Source: CAYFLR01 sp964343805 (GTDB lineage: Bacteria; Bdellovibrionota_B; Oligoflexia; CAYFLR01). From it: DNA of 27,669 nt. A program made the translations under genes and the position numbers. Shown piece by piece: positions 15,743-23,518 of this stretch. Numbering within the stretch: the stretch's first letter is position 1; each line of letters opens with the position of its first letter. The stretch lies in assembly GCA_964343805.1 (NCBI GenBank), contig CAYFLR010000074.1:1-27669 (forward strand). The letters are read 5' to 3'. The notes below the pieces were generated by a model that worked only from the letters and a program-made list of their open reading frames with translations, was not told where the DNA came from and did no database searches.

Positions 15743-17091
15743 AGAAGTCGACTCTTTTATTATTACTGACCGTTCAAAGTTGCTGGTTTACCCCTCTGCT
15801 TTCTGCTGGAGAGCCCCGGGAAAAAAAAATCCCCGCCTATTACACTAAATATTACCATCATGGTCCCATTATTCTAAAAGGAGTCAACCTACCTCTTTTA
15901 AAAAACTATCCTCTTTCCGAGCTTTTTCTTTTCGCTATGAAAGAAGAGAAAAAGGCAGAAATCATCCTCTATCAGTTCGATGAAATTGGGGAGAAAGAGC
16001 GTTACGTTCATACTCATGGCAAAAGTGGCAAGGAGAGTAAAAAAAATGCAGGCATTTTAGATAAAAATGATGAGATCTGCTATTTAGCTTCTTCCGCCTC
16101 ACCCCATCGTTTTCAACAGCAGTACTCTATTCCACTGGAAGGCAAAGTTCTTTATGAACTCATTTTAACCAATCCTCAAAATAACAAAAAGAAGTATGCT
16201 TATGTAGCTCATACGAAGAATAAAATCCCTCCAGTTCCAGCCCAAGTAAGTTATGACCCTGCTAAACATGAGATCAAGACCAGCACCTATAAGTTCTATT
16301 ATGATCCTATAAGGGTTTTGAAATTTAAAAAAGTCATGATTAAGCCTCCAAAAGAAGAGAACTACCGACCTTTATTTAAGGAAAACACCTTCTCCCTCTT
16401 TTTCAATTTTAAATACTTTTTTTCAATGGCCTTTGATGAAAACCGGATTCTGAGTAAACTGTCAGGCTACAAACTTGGTCCCTTAAGGTTTTTAGCTAGA
16501 GTATCATTCAGTTTTGACCTTTATCTTTTTCGCCTTCCTCTTAATTTAGTCACTGAGGTCACTTTTTTTCCCGGTGATATAGTCATCCCCGCTGTTTTAA
16601 ATTTACCCATTGAGCCCCAGCAAAAAGTGCATTATGGCAGCGGTCTCTTTATGGGTTTTCATCTGAATGATCCTGAAAAAGTGAGAAAAGATAAGACCAA
16701 TATTGCCTCTATGGAGCAGCTTTGGAACTATCAAGGAAAAAAGGCCACAGATCCTGCCACATTCACTAAATACCCCGTTTTGCACTACTTTATGGAGATG
16801 GAAAACCAGCAGGTCTCCATTGAGTTTCATGGAAAGAACTCACTCCCCCATATTGAGTATCAACTCTTTCAACATGAAAAAAAGTCTCACCCTTTGAAAT
16901 TAAAAGAATTTGATTGGTTAAGAGATCATGACTACGATGTAGGGTTTTATTTTGAAGGATCGGAGTTAAAAAAAGGAATCTACTTTATTGATATTCATAT
17001 TTCCTTTGCCAATTGGAATACGGAAAAACTCTACCGTCCTGTCCCGCTCAAACTTACGGCTCTCGAGATTAACCCTCCCCAAAAAAAGTGA
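15739..17091 (+). CDS. Secreted protein with QFDE motif, unknown
   Basis: 450 aa with a signal peptide (MKKSTLLLLLTVQSCWFTPLLSA, possible cut near 22-23) and no other membrane segment. Residues about 40-125 show a pattern seen in several exported proteins of unknown function: a basic GPIILKG opening, a strand ending YQFDE (79-82, like the IPFQxDE motif), a YVHTHG turn and LDKNDEICYLAS (107-118). The middle is beta-rich and aromatic; the C-terminal part contains YDVGFYFEGSELKKGIYFID. I cannot assign a function. It overlaps the previous gene by 4 bases (ATGA) and its last 23 bases overlap the convergent kinase gene. Likely acts with the two preceding exported proteins. Confidence 0.75.
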   Translation: MKKSTLLLLLTVQSCWFTPLLSAGEPREKKIPAYYTKYYHHGPIILKGVNLPLLKNYPLSELFLFAMKEEKKAEIILYQFDEIGEKERYVHTHGKSGKESKKNAGILDKNDEICYLASSASPHRFQQQYSIPLEGKVLYELILTNPQNNKKKYAYVAHTKNKIPPVPAQVSYDPAKHEIKTSTYKFYYDPIRVLKFKKVMIKPPKEENYRPLFKENTFSLFFNFKYFFSMAFDENRILSKLSGYKLGPLRFLARVSFSFDLYLFRLPLNLVTEVTFFPGDIVIPAVLNLPIEPQQKVHYGSGLFMGFHLNDPEKVRKDKTNIASMEQLWNYQGKKATDPATFTKYPVLHYFMEMENQQVSIEFHGKNSLPHIEYQLFQHEKKSHPLKLKEFDWLRDHDYDVGFYFEGSELKKGIYFIDIHISFANWNTEKLYRPVPLKLTALEINPPQKK

Positions 17092-18619
17092 CCTCTTGCT
17101 GACGGAAAGAGGAAAGAATGGTTTGAATAGACTTAAAACCCCTCGCCTGGTATTTTTTCTCTAGTTTCTTGAAGATTTTTTCTGCTTCTGGATAATTGGT
17201 AGTGGTGTAGTTCTTAATTCGTTTCTTCTCTTCATAGATTCCTAGATCACCCACTTTTTCAGCTACAGCATAAATTTGATCATCTAGTTTCATTTCAATA
17301 AGAACAATTTTCCCTTTTGATCGGGTTTTATCTTTTTTATCTAATTGAACCAAGAAGCGTCTTAAAAGGAGCTCTTGATAGCCCTGTTCCGTGTATTGAC
17401 GGCAGATTCTTTGTATGTGCCTTTCTGCATCCCGACGATTCTTAACTTTAATATCCCTGCGATCAATGGGCTCTTTACTAAAAAGGCCCCCTTTAAACAG
17501 TTGAAACTTAGAGGAGTTCTCATGGGCATACCACAGCATATGGATATATTGATACTCTTGCTCATTTTCCCTGATAAGAGTTCTAAATATATACTTTTTA
17601 GAAGTATTAGGAATCAAGGAGGGCTCTAATTGATCATCATCAAAATTGGATTTCTCTCCTAAAAAGCAGTTATCAATAAAATATTCGAGGGTTTTAGATT
17701 TTTTAATCATATCCATAAGGGTGATATATCGAGATATAACTCCCTCTATAATAAAGGCCGGCAAACTAAATTGAAAAAGAGGCATTAGCACATCTGACAG
17801 AGAAAAAGACTGGAGCCATTCGCTAATAGTACCAAACCCCTCCTTAGAAAAGTCAATATTTTCACCCAGAATCTGTAAGTAGGCAAAGGCGGTGTATAAT
17901 TCGGTGGTTTTGGAGAAACAGAAATCGTTATCAATTAATTTGACCACTAACTCTTGGTTATCAGGGGTTCTATTTTTTATAAAAATATTTTCAATATTTC
18001 TATCATTTTGACCTATTAAATAATCCATGGTGACCAGTCGCATGAGAATCCCATAATGATAGAGATTCTTTAAATCTTGAATATCACCTGAGGCCATGGA
18101 ATGCCACTCATCGGTTTCTAAAAACGGGGTGACACAAAACTTTTTTCCTTCACCCGAAACTCCTATAGCAGCAGGTAATACAAACTTACCTAGATCAAAT
18201 ACCTCATCTGCTAACCAGGAAAAAAGGACATCTCGTTCTTCAGAACCAAAGTAGGCCATACCCCCCTCAGAATGATAGAGAACCATGCTTTTGGTGGCAT
18301 CTTCTTTGATAAATACTTTTGAACAAGAAAGTTCTTTAACATTACTTGGTTTGATTATAATTTGATGCGTGTGCATTTTCTTTTCTAGTGGCTCTACATC
18401 ATCATATGCTGCTTCTAATAAAAATTCCCGTTCATCTCCTTTGGAAAAAAAGTCCATAAAATAGACAATTCTCTTTAACTCATGATAGGGAATCATAATA
18501 GAACTTTGTTGCTTAAACAGTTCTTCAATGCACTCTTTGGGATAACCAAAGTATTTGCCTATCGCAATGCAACGATCACTCACTTTATCTGTTGTTCTAG
18601 CACATACCGGACACTGCAT
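17069..18619 (-). CDS. PI3K/HipA-like kinase with tandem WGR-like domains
   Basis: 516 aa. Near the N-terminus is MQCPVC followed by a further Cys. Residues about 85-320 look like a kinase of the PI3/4K-HipA-like type: FIKED near residue 105 could supply the nucleotide lysine, the catalytic loop is GQNDRNIENIFI (Asp206, Asn211), and the metal-binding motif is LIDNDFCF (Asp230). Two C-terminal repeats, about 343-421 and 436-501, each end in an Ala/Glu-helix plus GY/GF pattern (AERHIQRICRQYTEQGY, AEKIFKKLEKKYQARGF) like WGR domains. I start at ATG 18619 because GAGG lies 6 bases upstream; GTG codons at 18631 and 18625 are less well supported. It follows the HAD-like gene with its start 12 bases after that stop. 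The substrate is unknown; it could be a protein, a lipid or a nucleic-acid-linked target. Confidence 0.7.
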   Translation of the reverse strand: MQCPVCARTTDKVSDRCIAIGKYFGYPKECIEELFKQQSSIMIPYHELKRIVYFMDFFSKGDEREFLLEAAYDDVEPLEKKMHTHQIIIKPSNVKELSCSKVFIKEDATKSMVLYHSEGGMAYFGSEERDVLFSWLADEVFDLGKFVLPAAIGVSGEGKKFCVTPFLETDEWHSMASGDIQDLKNLYHYGILMRLVTMDYLIGQNDRNIENIFIKNRTPDNQELVVKLIDNDFCFSKTTELYTAFAYLQILGENIDFSKEGFGTISEWLQSFSLSDVLMPLFQFSLPAFIIEGVISRYITLMDMIKKSKTLEYFIDNCFLGEKSNFDDDQLEPSLIPNTSKKYIFRTLIRENEQEYQYIHMLWYAHENSSKFQLFKGGLFSKEPIDRRDIKVKNRRDAERHIQRICRQYTEQGYQELLLRRFLVQLDKKDKTRSKGKIVLIEMKLDDQIYAVAEKVGDLGIYEEKKRIKNYTTTNYPEAEKIFKKLEKKYQARGFKSIQTILSSFRQQEVTFFGEG

Positions 18620-18625
18620 ATCCAC

Positions 18626-18629
18626 CCTC
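18626..18629 (-). promoter_or_regulatory. Shine-Dalgarno deciding the kinase start
   Basis: On the minus strand GAGG is 6 bases before the ATG whose first base is 18619. The upstream GTG codons at 18631 and 18625 have either no purine-rich site or one with no spacing. Confidence 0.55.
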
Positions 18630-18631
18630 AC

Positions 18632-18994
18632 TTACTCAAGATCCGCAGGATGCAACTTTAAAAAGACATAATCATCATACTGCATATCATCAATACTGAT
18701 CATCGGCTTTGGTAGATAAGCCACTACTAGATGCTCAATATTATATCGTTCTGCCACCGTTTTACAGTTCTGTTTACCACCCACGCTCCAGAGATAGATC
18801 TCAGCATTTTTTTTATGTAAGTAATTCATCAAAGAGATCACATGCTCATTAGGAGTTCCCTCTTCAGTCACAATAGTTCCATCTATATCAATGTACACCA
18901 CAGGATGGTCACCTGAAGCCCTTATGATATCATCTACCTTTGCCAGGGATTTGGCATTAATTGGCATATTTAAGTTAATTTCCATAGTTTGCAT
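18632..18994 (-). CDS. Small HAD-like phosphatase-fold protein
   Basis: 120 aa HAD superfamily protein without a cap domain. Motif I is YIDIDGTIV (nucleophile Asp36, acid/base Asp38), motif II is LWSVGG (Ser70), a Lys at 96 precedes the next strand, and motif IV is SIDDM (Asp102, Asp103). It is short for a HAD enzyme but all four motif positions are present, so it may be an active minimal phosphatase or a polynucleotide kinase-type phosphatase domain. It is the first gene of a two-gene minus-strand unit with the kinase-WGR gene, separated by 12 bases. The start is the first ATG; an alternative ATG 3 codons later is possible. Confidence 0.78.
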   Translation of the reverse strand: MQTMEINLNMPINAKSLAKVDDIIRASGDHPVVYIDIDGTIVTEEGTPNEHVISLMNYLHKKNAEIYLWSVGGKQNCKTVAERYNIEHLVVAYLPKPMISIDDMQYDDYVFLKLHPADLE

Positions 18995-19055
18995 CCATTT
19001 AAATCTAATAAAAGTTCCTGCATATTATCTCATTTCCTATTAAGAATAGCTATGG

Positions 19056-19062
19056 TATTATA
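19056..19062. promoter_or_regulatory. Overlapping divergent -10 elements, candidate leaderless start
   Basis: On the plus strand TATTAT (19056-19061) lies only 6 bases before the ATG at 19068. On the minus strand the same DNA reads a perfect TATAAT (19057-19062), about 63 bases before the HAD-like gene. The lipoprotein gene has no Shine-Dalgarno (CCCC precedes ATG), so a leaderless transcript starting at or near the ATG is plausible. No good -35 is visible on either strand. Confidence 0.35.
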
Positions 19063-19067
19063 ACCCC

Positions 19068-19826
19068 ATGAGTAAAAATAAATATTATTTTCATTATTAT
19101 TTTCATTATCTTGTTGGATTGTCTTTCCTCTTTTCGGCCTGTTTAGCCCCCAAGAGCTCCGAGGAGGTCCCCAGCTATTCCCCATCTAATAAACAGGAAT
19201 CCCTATCACTTTCAGATAAAGAAAAAAAACCTTTTGAATTATTAAATCCCCAAGACTCTTTCAAAAAAAGACAAAGCAAAGCAGCCCAGATTGTGAAGGA
19301 TAAAGTTGTCCTGGCAAGTAGAGATGAGTTCAAACAGTTGAATGATTTTTTCTGCCATGTAGTTAGCACCTCGAATCCATCGGATCCCAATTGGTCGCTC
19401 ACCCAGTCAGATGCCATGATAGATTTAGGAACCCTCCTTTGCAATCATCAGTCTCAACCTAAATTCCATACTACCATGTGTACCAATACTGTTTTTAAAT
19501 ACTTTGACCAGCACCTTTTTAATTTAAGGGCGGAAAGAGCTGCTGGATGGGCAGCCTACTCCACTTTTCGTTCAATACTTAAATGTCATAGCCAGGCGAA
19601 TGTGGTCTTAGCTCCTGTAACCGATCGCTTTATAAGTGGGCATAAAGAGCTAAAACCAGCAGAGCAAGATCTCTACCTAGCTCTTCTGATGAGTATGTGC
19701 CAAGCACAAACTATCACTTTAAAGCATAAAGAGCAGCTCAATGCTATTTTGCCACATTACCAAAAGATTCGCGATGGAAAGCGGCTGCAAAACTGCCTTA
19801 AGAAGAGTGCAAAATCCACTCTTTAA
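19068..19826 (+). CDS. Putative lipoprotein, unknown
   Basis: 252 aa. A hydrophobic N-terminal signal with lipobox-like LFSAC (Cys25) predicts a lipoprotein. A Ser/Glu/Lys-rich linker follows (about 28-60) and then an alpha-helical, Cys-containing domain (FFCHVVS, LLCNHQSQ, TMCTNTVF, ILKCHSQ, MSMCQAQ, LQNCLKK). The first hydrophobic stretch contains a perfect 12-base tandem duplication (19084-19107) that reads YYFHYYFH, extending the signal segment. No family recognised. The gene has no visible ribosome-binding site and its ATG sits 6 bases after a -10-like sequence. Its stop is 14 bases from the stop of a convergent gene. Confidence 0.7.
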   Translation: MSKNKYYFHYYFHYLVGLSFLFSACLAPKSSEEVPSYSPSNKQESLSLSDKEKKPFELLNPQDSFKKRQSKAAQIVKDKVVLASRDEFKQLNDFFCHVVSTSNPSDPNWSLTQSDAMIDLGTLLCNHQSQPKFHTTMCTNTVFKYFDQHLFNLRAERAAGWAAYSTFRSILKCHSQANVVLAPVTDRFISGHKELKPAEQDLYLALLMSMCQAQTITLKHKEQLNAILPHYQKIRDGKRLQNCLKKSAKSTL

Positions 19827-19840
19827 CCCCTAACTGGGCC

Positions 19841-21574
19841 TTAATACTCATCATCTAATTCATCATATTGGGAAGTGTCTAATTCTTCAATCGCTCGTAT
19901 AGTTTTTTGGCCTTTAACATCCTTCACCATACTGGTAAAGCCGGATAAGATAGAGCTGTCTTTCTTAGATAATGACTTTTTCTTCTTTTTACTTTTGCTC
20001 ACGATCTTATCTACCAGAAATAGATCTAGCCAAGGAGTCAAAGATGCCATTTCTTCACCGCAAGTTCCTTGGAGCCTACTCAAAATCCCCTTAGAAGCTC
20101 TTTTCCGCTGTAAATAGTAATTCATGCAAAGAGCGGATCCGAGGTGGTAACCTAAATCCTCTTTGACTTTAGGTGATTCAAACACAGCATTGAGACAATT
20201 TATATTGCTGAAAGGATAGCCACTTAAAACGCTGTAGGAGAGTTCAAACTTACGAACCTTTTTACAAATCAGAGGACTGCAGCTATCGGGTGTTGGTAAA
20301 GCTGAGAGTCCATCTTTCTGACAAAGACTATCTTCCACATCTCTGTTTATTTTATCAAGAAAAGAGGCCATCTCTCTTTCAGTCCCTCCAAAAAAGCTAA
20401 ATGTTGAAAGGGCTGGAAAGAATAAATGGGGCTCTAAAGCACTGGCCTTTAGGTAATCATTTCTTAAAAATTTAAGACTATTCTGATTGACCTTTTTCCC
20501 TAGAGTTAAATACTGAAGCAAGAGTGGCAAGGGCACCAAGGTGGTATAGGTCCGTTCATTTAGATCTTTCTTTCGGAGTTGAGTGCTAAAAAAGTGGGGA
20601 AACATGGCAGCAAAACCGATGGGATGAAGAAAGGAATAGTCTGTTGAAGTTTTAAAGCGTTCTAAATCAGAGCGTCTCTTAGCCACAAAATAGGTATCTA
20701 ACACAAAGTTGGCTAAATTAAGAATGCGGATAACATATTTAGCTTTGTCTTTTACCGGACTTCTTTGAAGCTCCATTAAATAGGTTTTATAAAGATCAAA
20801 TATGACTTTTTCGATAGGCGCAGGCAGCCCTTGTTTACCTCTCTTTTTAGTGTTACTAAACTCAGTGTAATACCCCGTTTTACTCTCCCTCAAAAAGGCA
20901 AGACGATCTTTGAGTTCATTCCACTTCTCTTCATTTGATTTATATGAGCAGCCAATGAGACGAGCAAGTTTTCTTATAGTAGGTTTGGTATGGAGTGGAG
21001 GATAAACCTTGGAGGGACACGCTTTTCGTTTTGCATTCCTCACCTCGGAAGATGATCGCAATGAAAAATAGTTAATCTGTTTTAACCAGTTTTGCCCATC
21101 TTGCCGACGCAATCTAGAAATTGCTGGTAGTAATTCTAAAGAAGAGTCTTGTCCATCTGTCCAGACCGGGAGCAAATTATAACAAGATTCATAGTATCCC
21201 TCTTTGCACGATAGCCGGAAAAACTTTTTTGCCAAAATCATACGAAAGGAAAATGGAAGATTGAAAAAGTAGTTAGAAATAAATTGGCTCAATGCATGTG
21301 GAATGAAAACACCCGTCACATAGAAATTGCCTAAACCTTGACAGAAGTCCATATCACCAGATTCACATCTTCGTTTAAGAGGCTTGGCAGCAGACCTCCA
21401 ATCTATAAAGCCACTCAAGTCATTCATCATGTCATAACAAGAATCAACATCACCTTTCACACATTTGGACTTAATTTTTCCTTGCGATGAATGAAGCTTA
21501 TAAACAGGATAGAGAAGGTAGATCCCCCCCCCAATAATGGAGAAGAGAGTTAAAAAGAATACAGCACGTAACAA
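19841..21574 (-). CDS. Membrane-anchored Cys-paired Sel1-like repeat protein, otherwise unknown
   Basis: 577 aa. A single N-terminal membrane segment (about 5-25, LRAVFFLTLFSIIGGGIYLLYPV) anchors a large, probably periplasmic domain. Three early units have the same C-x7-C pattern, for example CVKGDVDSC, CESGDMDFC and CKEGYYESC (Cys38/46, 70/78, 123/131), typical of disulfide-bonded Sel1-like/Hcp repeats that act as binding scaffolds. The rest is helical and unrecognised, with a Lys-rich stretch (SKSKKKKKSLSKKD) near the end. I start at TTG 21572-21574, which has GAGAGG 6 bases upstream and leaves the membrane segment at the N-terminus. The frame is open to TTG 21628 but that has no ribosome-binding site. 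It begins about 65 bases after the tRNA-Thr and may share its transcript. Confidence 0.62.
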   Translation of the reverse strand: MLRAVFFLTLFSIIGGGIYLLYPVYKLHSSQGKIKSKCVKGDVDSCYDMMNDLSGFIDWRSAAKPLKRRCESGDMDFCQGLGNFYVTGVFIPHALSQFISNYFFNLPFSFRMILAKKFFRLSCKEGYYESCYNLLPVWTDGQDSSLELLPAISRLRRQDGQNWLKQINYFSLRSSSEVRNAKRKACPSKVYPPLHTKPTIRKLARLIGCSYKSNEEKWNELKDRLAFLRESKTGYYTEFSNTKKRGKQGLPAPIEKVIFDLYKTYLMELQRSPVKDKAKYVIRILNLANFVLDTYFVAKRRSDLERFKTSTDYSFLHPIGFAAMFPHFFSTQLRKKDLNERTYTTLVPLPLLLQYLTLGKKVNQNSLKFLRNDYLKASALEPHLFFPALSTFSFFGGTEREMASFLDKINRDVEDSLCQKDGLSALPTPDSCSPLICKKVRKFELSYSVLSGYPFSNINCLNAVFESPKVKEDLGYHLGSALCMNYYLQRKRASKGILSRLQGTCGEEMASLTPWLDLFLVDKIVSKSKKKKKSLSKKDSSILSGFTSMVKDVKGQKTIRAIEELDTSQYDELDDEY

Positions 21575-21580
21575 AAATAA

Positions 21581-21586
21581 CCTCTC
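21581..21586 (-). promoter_or_regulatory. Shine-Dalgarno deciding a TTG start
   Basis: Minus-strand GAGAGG lies 6 bases before TTG 21574-21572. The alternative TTG at 21628 lacks any comparable sequence. Confidence 0.45.
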
Positions 21587-21638
21587 ACATATTCTGAGGA
21601 TTCGAGCTAATTCCAGCACCACGATCAATAGGGGCAGA

Positions 21639-21714
21639 TGGAGCCATTAATCGGAATTGAACCGATGACCTATCGCTTACGAAGCGATTGCTCTACCGAC
21701 TGAGCTATAATGGC
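21639..21714 (-). tRNA. tRNA-Thr (anticodon CGU)
   Basis: Read on the minus strand the sequence folds as a full cloverleaf: 7-bp acceptor GCCATTA/TAATGGC, D-arm GCTC-AGTCGGTA-GAGC, anticodon stem ATCGC/GCGAT with loop TTCGTAA (anticodon CGT, reading ACG = Thr), variable AGGTC, T-arm ATCGG-TTCAATT-CCGAT. The 3' CCA is encoded, giving 76 nt in total. A good promoter lies upstream. No terminator hairpin with a T-run is visible before the next gene, so co-transcription with the Cys-repeat protein is possible. Confidence 0.97.
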
Positions 21715-21733
21715 ACGTACTATCCGATAGAAA

Positions 21734-21762
21734 AATCTAGCAAATGAAGTGGCAAAAATCAA
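21734..21762 (-). promoter_or_regulatory. Promoter of the tRNA-Thr gene
   Basis: On the minus strand TTGATT (21762-21757) and TAGATT (21739-21734) are separated by exactly 17 bases, close to the sigma70 consensus. They lie about 20 bases before the first tRNA base, as expected for a stable-RNA promoter. The rest of the gap up to 22040 is AT-rich and I see no other gene or clear signal in it. Confidence 0.6.
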
Positions 21763-22040
21763 CTCAGACTTTTTACTTCAGATCCATAAGATTATAATAC
21801 ACTAAGATCTGAAGATCCAAGAATTAACATAGAGGTGATTTCAAGCAGTTAGTATGAAAGCTGGTGACAGAGCACATTTAGAGCTTGCTGAAGAAATAAA
21901 AATTAGATAGATAAAATCTATAATTTGGATCAGAAAAACTAACTATTAAATTTAAGGCGAACCGTTGCCAGGTAAATTTTTATCTTGGTTTTGCATTGGT
22001 TTGTGTTTGGATTAATAGACTATCAACCGGGGGGAAATAT

Positions 22041-23405
22041 ATGTTGAAGATCCATTTTCTTGCCTTGATGATTTTGCTTTTCGGGGCTGGAACTCTTGTA
22101 GCTAAAGAGATTGTAGTAATGAACTACAATACAGAACATCTCATGGATTATGAAGATAACCCCACCACCATGGATGATGAATACACCCCCTTTGGCTATC
22201 TCAACTGGGATGAAGCCAAATTCAAAGAGAAAGTCAAAAACCTCACCCGAGCGATTATGGATAATACCATTACAGGTTATTTTGGGATGGGACCAGATAT
22301 TATTGTACTGGAAGAAATTGAGAATCGCTTTACCTTAGAAGTTTTAATGGACAGTTTGAATTCTTACCTAGCGGCTCACCAACCTCTCGCTAAACGATAC
22401 AATGAGATTGTTCATTTTGAAACAGATGATTATATAGGAATAGAAACCGGTATTATCACCCGAATTCCGGTGGTGAGTTCTCGCACTCACGTAGTTCATC
22501 AAAATGACCAAACTTGGTATTATAAAAAAGCAAGTGACTATTACGATAAAGAGATCTACTCCACCGTTCGCGATATTTTAGAGGCACGATTTCGCTTACG
22601 AGGAAAAGAGTTTATCATCCTAGGAAATCACTGGCCTGCTAAAAAACGCGGTGGCACCGAATTTGATGCAGTTAAACGCTTTATGACGGCTCAATTTGCC
22701 CGAAATATTATTAAAGCAAGGCTCCAAAGCGAACCGAAAATTGATATTATCTTAACCGGAGACTTTAATTCCGAACCAGAAGAAGTGGCCCTCACCAATG
22801 GACTCCATGCAGTGGACAACATCAATGAAGTCAAAGCTTCCCCCAATACTGACCCCCTTCTTTACAATCTTAACTATCAGTTCTTTAACTACTACCTCCT
22901 AAAGAAAGAGTTCATGAATGCTAAAGATCGATTCCTATCGGTTTATACAACTACCGGTAAATGGGATGGAAGTGTATTTAGAGAGCTTCTTCCACGAATG
23001 ACGGATAAAAGAAAAGCTCAATTAGCCATTAGGGAATATATCACAACATACGAAGGACGCCTGGTGAAAGCCGCCCTCACACGCTTAAAAAATGCACTAT
23101 TTAATAACCTCACCAAAAAAAGGGGAACTTTTTGGTTTGCTAAATACAAACAATGGAAAACTTTAGATAGCTTTATTCTTAATGCCAACCTGTTTGATCG
23201 GACTAACATTAGATATATACGTAACTCATATAAAATCATCTCCTCTGACTTCTTAAACGATGAGCAGGGCTACCCCTACGGGTACAGTAAATGCTTTTGG
23301 GATAAAAAAGCCAATACTTGCATCAAAAATGAAGATGGCACAATTAAGATCCGTAAAGGTTATTCTGATCACTACCCTATCATAGCCCGCTTCAAAGTCT
23401 ATTAA
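22041..23405 (+). CDS. Secreted endonuclease/exonuclease/phosphatase-fold protein
   Basis: 454 aa. A signal peptide ending GTLVAKE (cleavage near 21) exports it. The EEP-fold motifs appear in order: MNYNTEHL (Asn30, Glu32), VLEEIEN (catalytic Glu), GNHWPAKKRGG, TGDFNSEPEE (Asp, Asn), LDSFI and C-terminal GYSDHYPIIA (Asp, His). All residues expected for Mg-dependent phosphodiester hydrolysis seem intact. Between GDFN and the LDSF strand lies an unusual insertion of roughly 130 residues that is Lys/Arg-rich and helical. Two cysteines near the end (CFWDKKANTC) could form a disulfide. I start at ATG 22041, where GGGGGG precedes; the frame opens at 21996 but that portion would spoil the signal peptide. 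It could be an extracellular nuclease; a phospholipase-like function is also possible. Confidence 0.86.
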   Translation: MLKIHFLALMILLFGAGTLVAKEIVVMNYNTEHLMDYEDNPTTMDDEYTPFGYLNWDEAKFKEKVKNLTRAIMDNTITGYFGMGPDIIVLEEIENRFTLEVLMDSLNSYLAAHQPLAKRYNEIVHFETDDYIGIETGIITRIPVVSSRTHVVHQNDQTWYYKKASDYYDKEIYSTVRDILEARFRLRGKEFIILGNHWPAKKRGGTEFDAVKRFMTAQFARNIIKARLQSEPKIDIILTGDFNSEPEEVALTNGLHAVDNINEVKASPNTDPLLYNLNYQFFNYYLLKKEFMNAKDRFLSVYTTTGKWDGSVFRELLPRMTDKRKAQLAIREYITTYEGRLVKAALTRLKNALFNNLTKKRGTFWFAKYKQWKTLDSFILNANLFDRTNIRYIRNSYKIISSDFLNDEQGYPYGYSKCFWDKKANTCIKNEDGTIKIRKGYSDHYPIIARFKVY

Positions 23406-23444
23406 AGGGGTTAATTTCTTAGCCTCCCCCTCAAAGTCTTTTTA
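23405..23444 (+). terminator. Weak terminator-like hairpin after the EEP gene
   Basis: AGGGG (directly after the stop codon) can pair with CCCCT about 20 bases later, followed by the short T-run CTTTTTAAG. The stem is only five pairs with a long loop, so this is a weak candidate. Confidence 0.25.
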
Positions 23445-23469
23445 AGTACCCATAAAGTCTAAAGTAAAG

Positions 23470-23475
23470 TATAAT
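23470..23475 (+). promoter_or_regulatory. Consensus -10 upstream of the receiver-like gene
   Basis: A perfect TATAAT lies about 44 bases before the ATG at 23519, giving a leader near 37 bases. No clear -35 is found at 16-18 bases upstream. The gap from 23406 to 23518 contains otherwise only three AAAGTCT words. Confidence 0.4.
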
Positions 23476-23518
23476 TATCATTTAGGAGCAATTACGTTAT
23501 TAAATCAAAGGCCCTGCT

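Noticed and set aside
23394..23463. Three AAAGTCT words after the EEP gene
   Set aside because: Spacing is irregular (about 37 and 23 bases) and no structure links them; likely chance.
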